45,894 nucleotides of DNA, from positions 1 to 45,894 of the forward strand of contig CANPWE010000009.1 of the NCBI GenBank assembly GCA_947581895.1. Direction: 5' to 3'. Positions within the stretch are counted from its first letter, which is position 1, and the number at the start of each line of letters is the position of its first letter. Of this stretch, positions 36,628-45,809 are shown piece after piece. Below the pieces are notes generated by a model. It saw nothing but the letters and a program-made list of their open reading frames with translations. It was not told the DNA's origin and made no database searches. Origin of the DNA: an uncultured Clostridia bacterium. Lineage in GTDB: Bacteria; Bacillota; Clostridia; TANB77; CAG-508. The translations under genes and the position numbers were made by a program.

Positions 36628-38252
36628 CGAAAAGAGATGCTCATTATGGTTCACCAAAAGAATTAATTAATTATATTTTGGATGAAAAGCATGATGGAGA
36701 AAAAGTAGGTATAGCATCCTCTTTAAACTGTAATTTAGAAACTGCATTAACAGAGTATCTGGATATACAAAAGAAATTTAATATGAAAGGTCGCAGAGTA
36801 GCATATCATATTATTCAAAGTTTTTCTCCTAAGGATGATATTACACCAGAACAAGCAAATGAAATTGGAAAAAAATTATGCGAAGAATTATATCCAGATT
36901 TTCAATGTGTTATATCCACTCATATAGATAAAGGACACATACACAATCATATATCTATAAATGCTATTAATCTTAATGGAAGAAAACTTGAAGATAGATT
37001 GTCTAATGAAAAAGAAGGGCTTTATGCTTTGAGTGATACAAGTGATAAAATTGCAGCTGAATATGGATGTTATATTATGCCTAGAAAAACATATTTAAAA
37101 GATGCAAAAAAAGATTTTTATTATCAATACAAAGAACAAAGTTTTAAAGAGAAAATACAAATTGATCTTGAGAGTATTATTTATAAATGCAATAGCCTTG
37201 AAGAATTTTTAGATGAACTTTCAATTATGGGATATAAAGTTAAAAGAGGAAAGCATATTGCTGTTAAAAGTATAAGTATGGAACGATTTGCAAGAATATC
37301 AACAATTGATGGAAAATATAGTGTGCAAAATTTATATAAATTTTTTAAATCTAAAAATGATATAAAACTTATGGGAATTAAAGTGGAACAAAATGAATTT
37401 AATTCTGTATTATGGCAAAAAGCTAATGAATCTAAAATTGCAATTGAAAAAAGCCAGTTATCTACTAAAGGAAAAATATATACAGAATATCAGAAAACAA
37501 AATATCAAGAAATACAAAGATTTTATCAGTTAAAAAAACAATTAGAATATCTTGATAAATACAATATTAATTCATTTGAGGATATAGAAAGTCAAATTAA
37601 ATTAAAGAGAAGTCAGATAAAATCAATAAATATAGATTTGAAAAAGCATAAAAAAGAGTATGATGAAATTGTTTCCAAAACTGAAAAAGCACAAGATTAT
37701 ATCCAATTATATAAAGTTTATGAATATGCAATGTCATATAAAGAAGTAGATGCAGATTATAAGTTTCCACCAGAAATTCAAATATTTTTGAATTTACAAA
37801 AAGAATTAAATATTCATTCTGTAGATGAGGCAAAAAATTTAATAAAAGCATCTCGATCTGAAAGAATTGAAATAAATGAAAAGAAAAAACAAATATTAGA
37901 ATTGCAAAGAGAATTAAACCATTTAGACACAATTAAGGAAGAAAAACTAACTAATAGTAATTTATTTATACACAATATTAAATTTGGTGGCAACCGTATT
38001 GATTATAATTTATCAGATGATGATAAGTTTTGTATAAATCTACCATACACAAAAGAAAAAATATATATTTCAAAAAAATTTGTAGCTTATAATGAAAAAT
38101 ATCAATACTACACATTATTTCTTGTAGATGACAAGGAATATGAAATATATAGTGAAGAAAATCAAAAAATTGGAAATATAACTGGTACTGAATTAGAAAA
38201 ATATGTACTAGATAAGAAAAAAGAAATTGACAAGATGTATAGTCAGTTTTAA
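36618..38252 (+). CDS. MobP/VirD2-type relaxase
   Basis: RVAYHIIQSFSPKDDITPEQANEIGKKLCEELYPDFQCVISTHIDKGHIHNHISINAIN (relaxase His motif). Confidence 0.93.
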   Translation: MPITKRDAHYGSPKELINYILDEKHDGEKVGIASSLNCNLETALTEYLDIQKKFNMKGRRVAYHIIQSFSPKDDITPEQANEIGKKLCEELYPDFQCVISTHIDKGHIHNHISINAINLNGRKLEDRLSNEKEGLYALSDTSDKIAAEYGCYIMPRKTYLKDAKKDFYYQYKEQSFKEKIQIDLESIIYKCNSLEEFLDELSIMGYKVKRGKHIAVKSISMERFARISTIDGKYSVQNLYKFFKSKNDIKLMGIKVEQNEFNSVLWQKANESKIAIEKSQLSTKGKIYTEYQKTKYQEIQRFYQLKKQLEYLDKYNINSFEDIESQIKLKRSQIKSINIDLKKHKKEYDEIVSKTEKAQDYIQLYKVYEYAMSYKEVDADYKFPPEIQIFLNLQKELNIHSVDEAKNLIKASRSERIEINEKKKQILELQRELNHLDTIKEEKLTNSNLFIHNIKFGGNRIDYNLSDDDKFCINLPYTKEKIYISKKFVAYNEKYQYYTLFLVDDKEYEIYSEENQKIGNITGTELEKYVLDKKKEIDKMYSQF

Positions 38253-38319
38253 ATATACTTATTTGACCTCAGAATAGTCTGTGGTCTTTTTTTTATACAA
38301 AGGAGGGATAATTTTATAT

Positions 38320-39707
38320 ATGCTAAAAATATTTAGTTTATTTTCAGGAATAGGAGCTTTTGAAAAAGCATTAGAGAGATTAAAAATACCTTTTGAATTA
38401 GTCGGTTTCTCTGAAATAGACAAATTTGCTGTAAAATCATATTGTGCAATACACAATGTTCCAGAAAGTTTGAATTATGGAGATGTAACAAAAATAGATG
38501 CAAATACATTGCCAGATTATGATTTACAAGTTTGGGGCTTCCCATGTCAAGATGTTAGTATTGCTCGGAAGGATGCAGGGAATTAAAGAAGGTGAAACAC
38601 GAAGTGGTTTATACTATGAAGGACTTAGAATATTAGCCACCAAAAAACCAATGTATAGTGTAATTGAAAATGTAAAGAATCTTACAAGTAAAAGGTTTAA
38701 AAATCAATTTGAATCTATTTTAAAGGATTTAGAAGATTTGGGTTATACAAATTATTGGAAGATTTTAAATGCAAAAGATTATGGTATTCCTCAAAATAGA
38801 GAAAGACTTTTTATTATATCTATTCGACAAGATATAGCCAAAAGTAATTTCTGTTTTCCACAAAAAGTTCCTTTATTGTGGAAACTCAAAGATTTATTAG
38901 AGGATAAAGTAGATGAAAAATATTATCTTTCAGAAAAAGGAATTCGGAAGATTAATAAGAAGGAACAATAAACTTATTAAAGATATGAAAAATCCAAATG
39001 TTAGTAGCTGTATTGTTGCAGGATATTACAAAATGGATGGCAGAAATAATCAATATATTGCAGTTAATAAAGTAAAAAAGATAATTGGTATATATGATGA
39101 TGAAAATAATAAGCATCAAGCAGGAAGTGTGTATGATCCGAATGGATTATCACCTACTCTTACTACTATGTCAAATGGAGGAAATAAGCAACCTTATATT
39201 TTAGTAAATGAGGGAACAAAAAAAGGATATGTCAAAGCTACAGAAGGAGATTCGATAAATGTTGCTTATCCGAATAATCTAACCAAAAGAGGCAGAGTAG
39301 GAAAAGAAGTATCTAATACTATTCTAACCTCACCTAATATTGCAGTATTAGAAAATGCTAATAAGGTAATTGATATAAATAAATACAGAAAAATGTATAA
39401 TCCTTATAATGACAGAGAAATTACAGATATAGCACCTACTCAAACAGCAACTTGTGGATGTACTACTTCTAGTTCTACAGTTTTAATTTCGGAGGATGGA
39501 GAAAATTATTTAAGAATTAGAAAGCTAACTCCTCTTGAATGTTGGCGACTTATGGGATTTGATGATGAGGACTTTTATAAAGCTAAAGCTGTAGGAATTT
39601 CAGACACACAACTTTACAAGATGGCAGGAAATAGTATTGTTGTAAATGTTTTAGAATTTATTTTTAGTGAATTATTTGCAGAAGAACTATTAGAAAAATG
39701 TGCTTAA
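38320..39707 (+). CDS. C5-cytosine DNA methyltransferase requiring two +1 frameshifts at CGG codons
   Basis: FSLFSGIGAFEKALERL; WGFPCQDVSIA/GRMQGIKEGETRSGLYYEGLRIL; VIENVKNL; YGIPQNRERLFIISIR; YYLSEKGI/GRLIRRNNKLIKDM; LTPLECWRLMGF; YKMAGNSIVVNVLE. Confidence 0.92.
38563..38569 (+). other. Putative +1 frameshift site 5: GCT CGG A (after the PCQ motif)
   Basis: 0-frame PCQDVSIARKDAGN*; +1 gives PCQDVSIAGRMQGIKEGETRSGL. Confidence 0.87.
38942..38948 (+). other. Putative +1 frameshift site 6: ATT CGG A
   Basis: 0-frame YYLSEKGIRKINKKEQ*; +1 gives YYLSEKGIGRLIRRNNKLIKDM. Confidence 0.83.
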
Positions 39708-39757
39708 AATAATAAAATAGAATATTGATAGATATTCACTAAACATCTATCAGTATT

Positions 39758-40279
39758 CTATTTATGAGTTTTTCTTATTATTAATATTGATTTATAATAT
39801 TTCAATAAAACTATAATATGTGGAATTCTAAGCAACTCACCTATTTCTTTAAATGAAAAATTTGAAAAAATTTTCATAGAAACAATTTCTTTTGATTTAT
39901 CATCAATATTATTTATTAAATTATTAAAAGCATCTTTATTAATTAGATTTATAATTTCACTCTGTGAATCCATTATATTATAAATTGAATCAATATTAAA
40001 AAAATTGTTTTGTTTTCTTAAATATTCTATAGTAATATTTTTGGTTGTAGTATATAACCAATTTAGTTCATGATGTTCTGGTATTTTTTCACTTTGTAAT
40101 TGCATAACTTTCATAAAGACTATTTGAGAAATTTTCTCTGCATTAGATTTGCTTTTGACAATACTAAAAGCAATATTTATAATTACTTTATTATAGTTTT
40201 TATATAAATTATTTATTGCAATATCTCTTTGCCCAAGTTTCATTATTTTAAATATATGATGGATTTCTTTTCTGTTCAT
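39758..40279 (-). CDS. ECF-like sigma-70 family factor
   Basis: IVKSKSNAEKISQIVFMKVMQL, HELNWLYTTTKNITIEYLRKQ, SKEIVSMKIFSNFSFKEIGELLRI. Confidence 0.75.
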   Translation of the reverse strand: MNRKEIHHIFKIMKLGQRDIAINNLYKNYNKVIINIAFSIVKSKSNAEKISQIVFMKVMQLQSEKIPEHHELNWLYTTTKNITIEYLRKQNNFFNIDSIYNIMDSQSEIINLINKDAFNNLINNIDDKSKEIVSMKIFSNFSFKEIGELLRIPHIIVLLKYYKSILIIRKTHK

Positions 40280-40290
40280 AGCATCCTCTT

Positions 40291-40518
40291 TTATCTCTCT
40301 TTTTGAGCTTTTACAAGTATATCAAGAATATCCCTATAATTATTTGTTAATTCTGGAATATTGTTTTTACTTTCACTCATTATATTTTCTTCTATTTGAT
40401 TTTCTATTTTCCTACATTCTTCGGATGTATATATTCTATCTTCAATATCTATACCAAAACTTTTTATTTTTAATTGTTCATTTTTTGTAAATACTTTTGT
40501 TGGATTCAATGTAAACAC
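40291..40518 (-). CDS. Small hypothetical protein co-transcribed with the sigma factor
   Basis: 75-aa ORF with SD AAAGGAG. Confidence 0.5.
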   Translation of the reverse strand: MFTLNPTKVFTKNEQLKIKSFGIDIEDRIYTSEECRKIENQIEENIMSESKNNIPELTNNYRDILDILVKAQKER

Positions 40519-40541
40519 TCCTTTTTGTAACTTTTAGAAAT

Positions 40542-40570
40542 ATTTTAGCATATTTGTATTTTTTTGACAA
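40542..40570 (-). promoter_or_regulatory. Promoter for the sigma-factor operon
   Basis: Minus strand TTGTCA-17 bp-TAAAAT upstream of 40518. Confidence 0.5.
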
Positions 40571-40589
40571 CTAACATAAAATGATTTTA

Positions 40590-40637
40590 GAAAAAAATAC
40601 AACAACTTTGAGAGAATCAAAATTGTTGTATTTTTAA
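40590..40637 (-). terminator. Terminator downstream of the ABC gene
   Basis: AATACAACAA...TTGTTGTATT flanked by A/T tracts. Confidence 0.65.
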
Positions 40638-40640
40638 AGA

Positions 40641-43247
40641 TTATTTATTTAGTATTGCATCAATAGGTTTCATTTTAGTTATTCTTCTGACAGGGAATAC
40701 ATTAGCTAAAACAACAATTATCATCATAATTCCTGTAATTTTTAGTATCTGATCTGTTCCAAATCTTAATATTTCGATATTCATAAACAATGATTTCATA
40801 GCAAATGTATTTACTGCACTAATAATCTTTGGTATTATTACAAAAGATATTCCTAATGCAATTAGCATAAGTATTATACTTTCATATAAGAACATTTTTA
40901 TAATATCTATACTTCTACATCCTAAAGCTCTTAGAGTTCCTATTTCCTTCTTTCTAAATTTGATACTTGAATTTATAAAACTCATAAGTATTAATGATGC
41001 AAATAACAAGAAGAATATTACTCCATATTTAGAAACAAATGTTAGTAAATAAGACATACTTGTTGCATCTAAAACTTTATCTGAGTATATACAACTTGAT
41101 AAGACATCAGAGTTATCAACTGGATATAGTGATAATATCTTTCTCATTTCACTTAATGTTTCTACTTTTCTTGTTAAAGATTTACAATGTACTTTTCCAA
41201 TTATTAAAGGTTCTACTACATTTTTGGAATAGTAGATTGTTGAATTTGCATTTTCACTTTCTAACATTTCATCAAAATAGATACCAATTATTTTGTATTC
41301 TACATATTCTTGTGCATTTTCTACTAATTTACCATTATTAATATTTATCTTTATATTTTTTCCTACTATAGGATTATCCTTTAGGTATTTTATTAAAAAT
41401 TCCTCTTTACTATCATATTTATTCTTATTGTTTTCATAAGTATCAATGTAATTGTAATTTGTAATTAAATTTAAAGTTCCTTCATCAATAACTATTTCAT
41501 TATTATTTAGAGACGAGATTTTTTTGCTTTGTTCATTATTGCAAATCGTAATTTCTTTATTTATATAAGCAATCCCTTGACTTATAAATTTATTTCCATC
41601 ATATTCAAGTTTCGTTTTAACAGATGAATATGTACTTACTTCATTTTTCATTTTGTTAATAAATGTAGAATTTACATATAAAGTATTTTGATTATTTGAA
41701 ATTTCCTCAAATAGTTTTTGATAAAGGTCTTCTGTTTCAGAATCGCTTGACATCCAATAATCCATACTTTTTGTTGTTTTCATTTTAGAAAATTCATTTA
41801 GTTTATTACTACTATCTATAATACCAACTATCTTCATATAGGCTATATTTGATATATTGACAAATTTTCCACTATTAATTAATTCATTATAATTTTTAGG
41901 CTGATATTTTTTACTTTCTACTTTTTCATCATTTGTATCCTTTGCTAAACATCCTCTATAAATTATGCAATCAGCTATATAGCTTGGAATCATAATTTCA
42001 TCATCTTTTTCTGGAACTTTTCCAATTACATTATCGACTTTTAAATTATCTGTTTCCATAAAAGACAAATCATTTAAAGCATAATTACCTATATAAAAAT
42101 ATATTGGCATGTTATCTTCATTTTGCAAAGATTCAGGATATACCATTTGAGCATCACCAGATGGAGAATCAATTTTATAAACATTATTCCATATTAATCC
42201 AGTTTTATTATTTACTTCCTTTGCAAAGTTTTCGTCAATATCAATTGGTGAGTATTTGTCCATAATTTCTTCGTAATTTTGCATATTTCCAAATTGTTCT
42301 TTCATTAATTCTATATAATTAATTTTACTTTTATATTTAGATATATTAACATTGGTAGCACCATTTTCTTCAAAGAGTTCTAATGTTTTGGTATTCAAGT
42401 CTGATGAATAAGCTGAAAGCATTACTCCAAAGCAAATTAAACTAAATACAATTAATAATGTTGAAAATATTAATTTAATTTTCTTATGTCCTAAACTACT
42501 AACCCCCATTTTAAAACTATAGAAAAATGGCAATCTAGCTTTTAATAAATTATATTTTTGTGTATTTATATTATCATTATTTCCACTGTCTGAAATAATG
42601 ATACCATCTTGAATTTTAATTATTCTATCTGCATATTTTTGTGCAGATTCATCATCATGTGAAACGACAATTACTAATTTATCCTTACTTAAATTCTTTA
42701 AAATATTCCAAATTTGTTCACTTGTTCCAGTATCTAAATTTCCAGTTGGTTCATCTGCTAATATTATTTCTGGATTTTTAATTAAAGCTCTAGCAATCGC
42801 TACCCTTTGCTTTTGACCACCAGATAATTCATTTGTTTTTCTTTTAGAAATATCCTCTAAATCAACTTGTTTCAATGCGTTTTGTATTGCTTGTTCTGTT
42901 ACTTCCTTATGTTGTAGTTCTAAAGGGAGTTTTATATTTTGTTCTATTGAATAGTTTTCAAGTAAATTATATTCTTGAAATATAAATCCCATATATGTAT
43001 TTCTAAAAGCATCAAAGTCTTTTTCTTTAAATTCCTTTGTTGATTTTCCATTGATAATGACTTCACCATCATCATATTTATCTAACCCACCAATAACATT
43101 TAATAAAGTGGATTTTCCACTACCACTTTTTCCAAGAATAAATACTAATCCTTTTTCTGGAAACTTAATTGAAATATCTTTTAAAGCTGTAGTATTGGTA
43201 GCCTTCTTACTTTTATAAGTTTTACTTACATTTTTTAATTCTATCAT
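40641..43247 (-). CDS. ABC transporter ATPase-FtsX/MacB-type permease fusion
   Basis: Walker A ILGKSGSGKSTLLN; LSGGQKQRVAIARAL; LADEPTGNLD; C-terminal FtsX-like TM region. Confidence 0.9.
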   Translation of the reverse strand: MIELKNVSKTYKSKKATNTTALKDISIKFPEKGLVFILGKSGSGKSTLLNVIGGLDKYDDGEVIINGKSTKEFKEKDFDAFRNTYMGFIFQEYNLLENYSIEQNIKLPLELQHKEVTEQAIQNALKQVDLEDISKRKTNELSGGQKQRVAIARALIKNPEIILADEPTGNLDTGTSEQIWNILKNLSKDKLVIVVSHDDESAQKYADRIIKIQDGIIISDSGNNDNINTQKYNLLKARLPFFYSFKMGVSSLGHKKIKLIFSTLLIVFSLICFGVMLSAYSSDLNTKTLELFEENGATNVNISKYKSKINYIELMKEQFGNMQNYEEIMDKYSPIDIDENFAKEVNNKTGLIWNNVYKIDSPSGDAQMVYPESLQNEDNMPIYFYIGNYALNDLSFMETDNLKVDNVIGKVPEKDDEIMIPSYIADCIIYRGCLAKDTNDEKVESKKYQPKNYNELINSGKFVNISNIAYMKIVGIIDSSNKLNEFSKMKTTKSMDYWMSSDSETEDLYQKLFEEISNNQNTLYVNSTFINKMKNEVSTYSSVKTKLEYDGNKFISQGIAYINKEITICNNEQSKKISSLNNNEIVIDEGTLNLITNYNYIDTYENNKNKYDSKEEFLIKYLKDNPIVGKNIKININNGKLVENAQEYVEYKIIGIYFDEMLESENANSTIYYSKNVVEPLIIGKVHCKSLTRKVETLSEMRKILSLYPVDNSDVLSSCIYSDKVLDATSMSYLLTFVSKYGVIFFLLFASLILMSFINSSIKFRKKEIGTLRALGCRSIDIIKMFLYESIILMLIALGISFVIIPKIISAVNTFAMKSLFMNIEILRFGTDQILKITGIMMIIVVLANVFPVRRITKMKPIDAILNK

Positions 43248-43293
43248 AAATTTTCCTCCTCATTGTATAGTATAACATATAAGCAAAAAAAAT

Positions 43294-43335
43294 ACAACAA
43301 TTCAGACCATATATTTTGTCTGAATTTGTTGTTTT
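43294..43335 (-). terminator. Terminator between the ABC permease and the downstream ABC gene
   Basis: Minus strand CAACAAATTCAGAC-AAAATATATG-GTCTGAATTGTTG then TATTTTTTTT. Confidence 0.65.
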
Positions 43336-43356
43336 TTGTTCTAAAATTATTTATGT

Positions 43357-44976
43357 CTATTTTCGTAGTTTAAAAGTTTTGGGTGCAAATTTATAAATTA
43401 AGATTAAACTTATAAAAATATATATTATTGCAAAAAGAGTAATTAAACTTCCAAATAAAAGTGTTGGCAATTTCAAGTCCATTAATGAGTAAAATGCGAT
43501 ATATGTAGCAACTACAACAATTCTATACATAGCACTTTTCATTTCCGATTCAACATTATATGGCTGTATTAAATAATATATTACCAGATAATGTGTGGAA
43601 AAAAATATACTCATTGCAATTGTAGAAACAAATAATATTATATAATTCGCAAAATTATCTGTTCCACCAGTTGCAAATAATAAAATCGGCAATGCTAATC
43701 CAATTGTAATTGCAGGTATAATATTAATTCTAATTAAAGTTTTTAATCTCTCTTTAAATAATCCTAATATAGCCTGTGGTGTTCTATAAAATTTGTAGGT
43801 AAGCATACTATGATCACAATTCATAAACATTGCTTGTGTTATAATAGTTCCATTATTTAGAAGAAACATTATATATACCATAAATGGAAATGAAACCAAT
43901 AAAGCATTGTTTATAGTTCCTTTAAAATCTGCAAATATTGGAATTTGTGTTATAAATAGAGCCGTTATGGCAATAATTAATATAATTACAGTTTGAAGTT
44001 TTGCTGTTTTCTCCAATATAGATTTATGTCTGTTTGCAAATAATTCATTAAAGAAAGCATAACCTTTTTTATTGCTTGAAAAGGCAATATCATCTTGATT
44101 TATTTGATTTAATGATGCTTCTTTAGTATTAGTCTTAAAATCTTCAAAATTAATTTTTAATTCGTTTTCTTCTGCAAATAATTTTTTATACATCATTCTA
44201 TAATTATTAAATTTGCAGATATTGAAGAAACTATATATTCCTAAAATTAAAGATATAGTATATATAATCCATAAAATATTTGATGTCATTTCAAATCCAA
44301 CTATAGGTAAGGCATAGGCACAAATAAATGCAATTACTATTATTAAATTTTTTATAAATTTTGCACCTTTCTCAAAAGATGCTTTTTTAGTTCTTTGAAA
44401 GTAATTTATTCTTATATTGGCAAAGAAAACTTTTATATTAATCATTATAAGTGGCAGTATTAATAATAATCTAGTTGAAATATTTTCGTTAGTGTCTGTA
44501 CCAAATAATAAAATAAATGGGATAAATGCCAAAGCTGTTTTAATTAAATAGTATATATAATTTGAAATAACATATTTTTTCGCATTTATTCGCATTGTAA
44601 ATATTGCATAATATTTGTCCTTGCTTGTCAAGAACATTTCATTGTTTAATAGTCCACCTATTACACTTAAAAAAATAAATGTGATTGAGAAACCCATTAC
44701 TTGTGGGTCTTCTGTTTCTCCAAACATAAATACTTGTATAGCTGATGGTAGTCCCATAAGGAATACTAAGAAATATAAGAATTTTTTTGTGAGAAATTCC
44801 CATGAGATTTCTATTAACATTGCGATTATAGTTCCAATTACTTTTAAAGGTTTGCTAGAATAACAATCACTTGATATTTCTTTTCCAATGAGAGGGATTT
44901 GTTTAAATGAATATATAATATTATTTATTACATAGATAATCCTTAATTTTAAAGATAGAATAAAAACTTTTAGCAT
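43357..44976 (-). CDS. ABC transporter permease
   Basis: Multi-TM 539-aa protein directly downstream of an ABC ATPase. Confidence 0.8.
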   Translation of the reverse strand: MLKVFILSLKLRIIYVINNIIYSFKQIPLIGKEISSDCYSSKPLKVIGTIIAMLIEISWEFLTKKFLYFLVFLMGLPSAIQVFMFGETEDPQVMGFSITFIFLSVIGGLLNNEMFLTSKDKYYAIFTMRINAKKYVISNYIYYLIKTALAFIPFILLFGTDTNENISTRLLLILPLIMINIKVFFANIRINYFQRTKKASFEKGAKFIKNLIIVIAFICAYALPIVGFEMTSNILWIIYTISLILGIYSFFNICKFNNYRMMYKKLFAEENELKINFEDFKTNTKEASLNQINQDDIAFSSNKKGYAFFNELFANRHKSILEKTAKLQTVIILIIAITALFITQIPIFADFKGTINNALLVSFPFMVYIMFLLNNGTIITQAMFMNCDHSMLTYKFYRTPQAILGLFKERLKTLIRINIIPAITIGLALPILLFATGGTDNFANYIILFVSTIAMSIFFSTHYLVIYYLIQPYNVESEMKSAMYRIVVVATYIAFYSLMDLKLPTLLFGSLITLFAIIYIFISLILIYKFAPKTFKLRK

Positions 44977-44978
44977 AT

Positions 44979-45677
44979 CTATTCCTCCTTTAAAATTTCA
45001 ATTATTTTGTTTTTAAGATCTTCATTATCTAAATTAGCTTTTTCGACTTTTTCTAAAACACCTTTATTGAGCAAAACAATTTCATCACATAAGCTAAGAG
45101 CTAACTCCATTATATGAGTTGAAAATATTATTATATGTTCAGTTTTTATTTGCTTTAACATTTGTTTCATTTCTTCTGCCATTACAACATCAAGTGAAGT
45201 AAGGGGCTCATCTAATAATAAAATATTAGAATTTGCAATAATATTAATTAACATTTGCATTTTATTTTTCATTCCATGAGAGTAATCTTTTAACAATTTA
45301 TTTCTGTCTATCTCATCAATTTTTAGAAAATCAAAATATTCATCTATTGTTTTTAAATTAGGTATTCTGTCTTTATTAATATCTATAAAAAATTTTAAAA
45401 ATTCTCTAGCTGTTAAAAATTCTGGAACATTTGGAGTAGAAACAACATATCCAATATCTTCTTCATTCAAATTTCTTGTATTACCATTTTCTTCAATAAA
45501 AAAATTACCACCATCAACATCTAGTTCTTCACTTATACAGTTGAAAAAAGTTGTTTTTCCAGATCCGTTTCTTCCAAGTAATCCATATATTTTACCTTTT
45601 TCAAATTCAAAATTAATATCTTTTAATACTTCTTTTTTTTCAAAACTTTTCTTTAATTCTTTAATTACTAATTTCAT
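44979..45677 (-). CDS. ABC transporter ATP-binding protein
   Basis: GLLGRNGSGKTTFFN; SHGMKNKMQML; ILLLDEPLTSLD. Confidence 0.92.
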   Translation of the reverse strand: MKLVIKELKKSFEKKEVLKDINFEFEKGKIYGLLGRNGSGKTTFFNCISEELDVDGGNFFIEENGNTRNLNEEDIGYVVSTPNVPEFLTAREFLKFFIDINKDRIPNLKTIDEYFDFLKIDEIDRNKLLKDYSHGMKNKMQMLINIIANSNILLLDEPLTSLDVVMAEEMKQMLKQIKTEHIIIFSTHIMELALSLCDEIVLLNKGVLEKVEKANLDNEDLKNKIIEILKEE

Positions 45678-45758
45678 ATTCTACATCCCTCAATTATCTA
45701 ATATTTTTTAGTTAATTTTAATAAAATGATTTGACTAAAAGTATTATATCATAAATGT

Positions 45759-45808
45759 AAAAAAAATACAACAATTCAGACCATATATTTTGTCAAAAAT
45801 TGTTGATT
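45759..45808 (-). terminator. Terminator-like hairpin sharing 36 nt with 43285-43320
   Basis: CAACAATT...AATTGTTG plus T-tract on the minus strand. Confidence 0.5.
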
Positions 45809-45809
45809 T

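Noticed and set aside
15941-38947. Random sequencing or assembly indels as the cause of the frameshifts
   Set aside because: Six of six being a single extra C creating an in-frame CGG is hard to explain by random error, but a systematic platform artefact cannot be excluded without reads. Kept as the main refutation test.
15500-39707. Simple reassignment of CGG to another amino acid or to stop
   Set aside because: Reassignment would not change reading frame; the downstream homology requires a +1 shift at each CGG.
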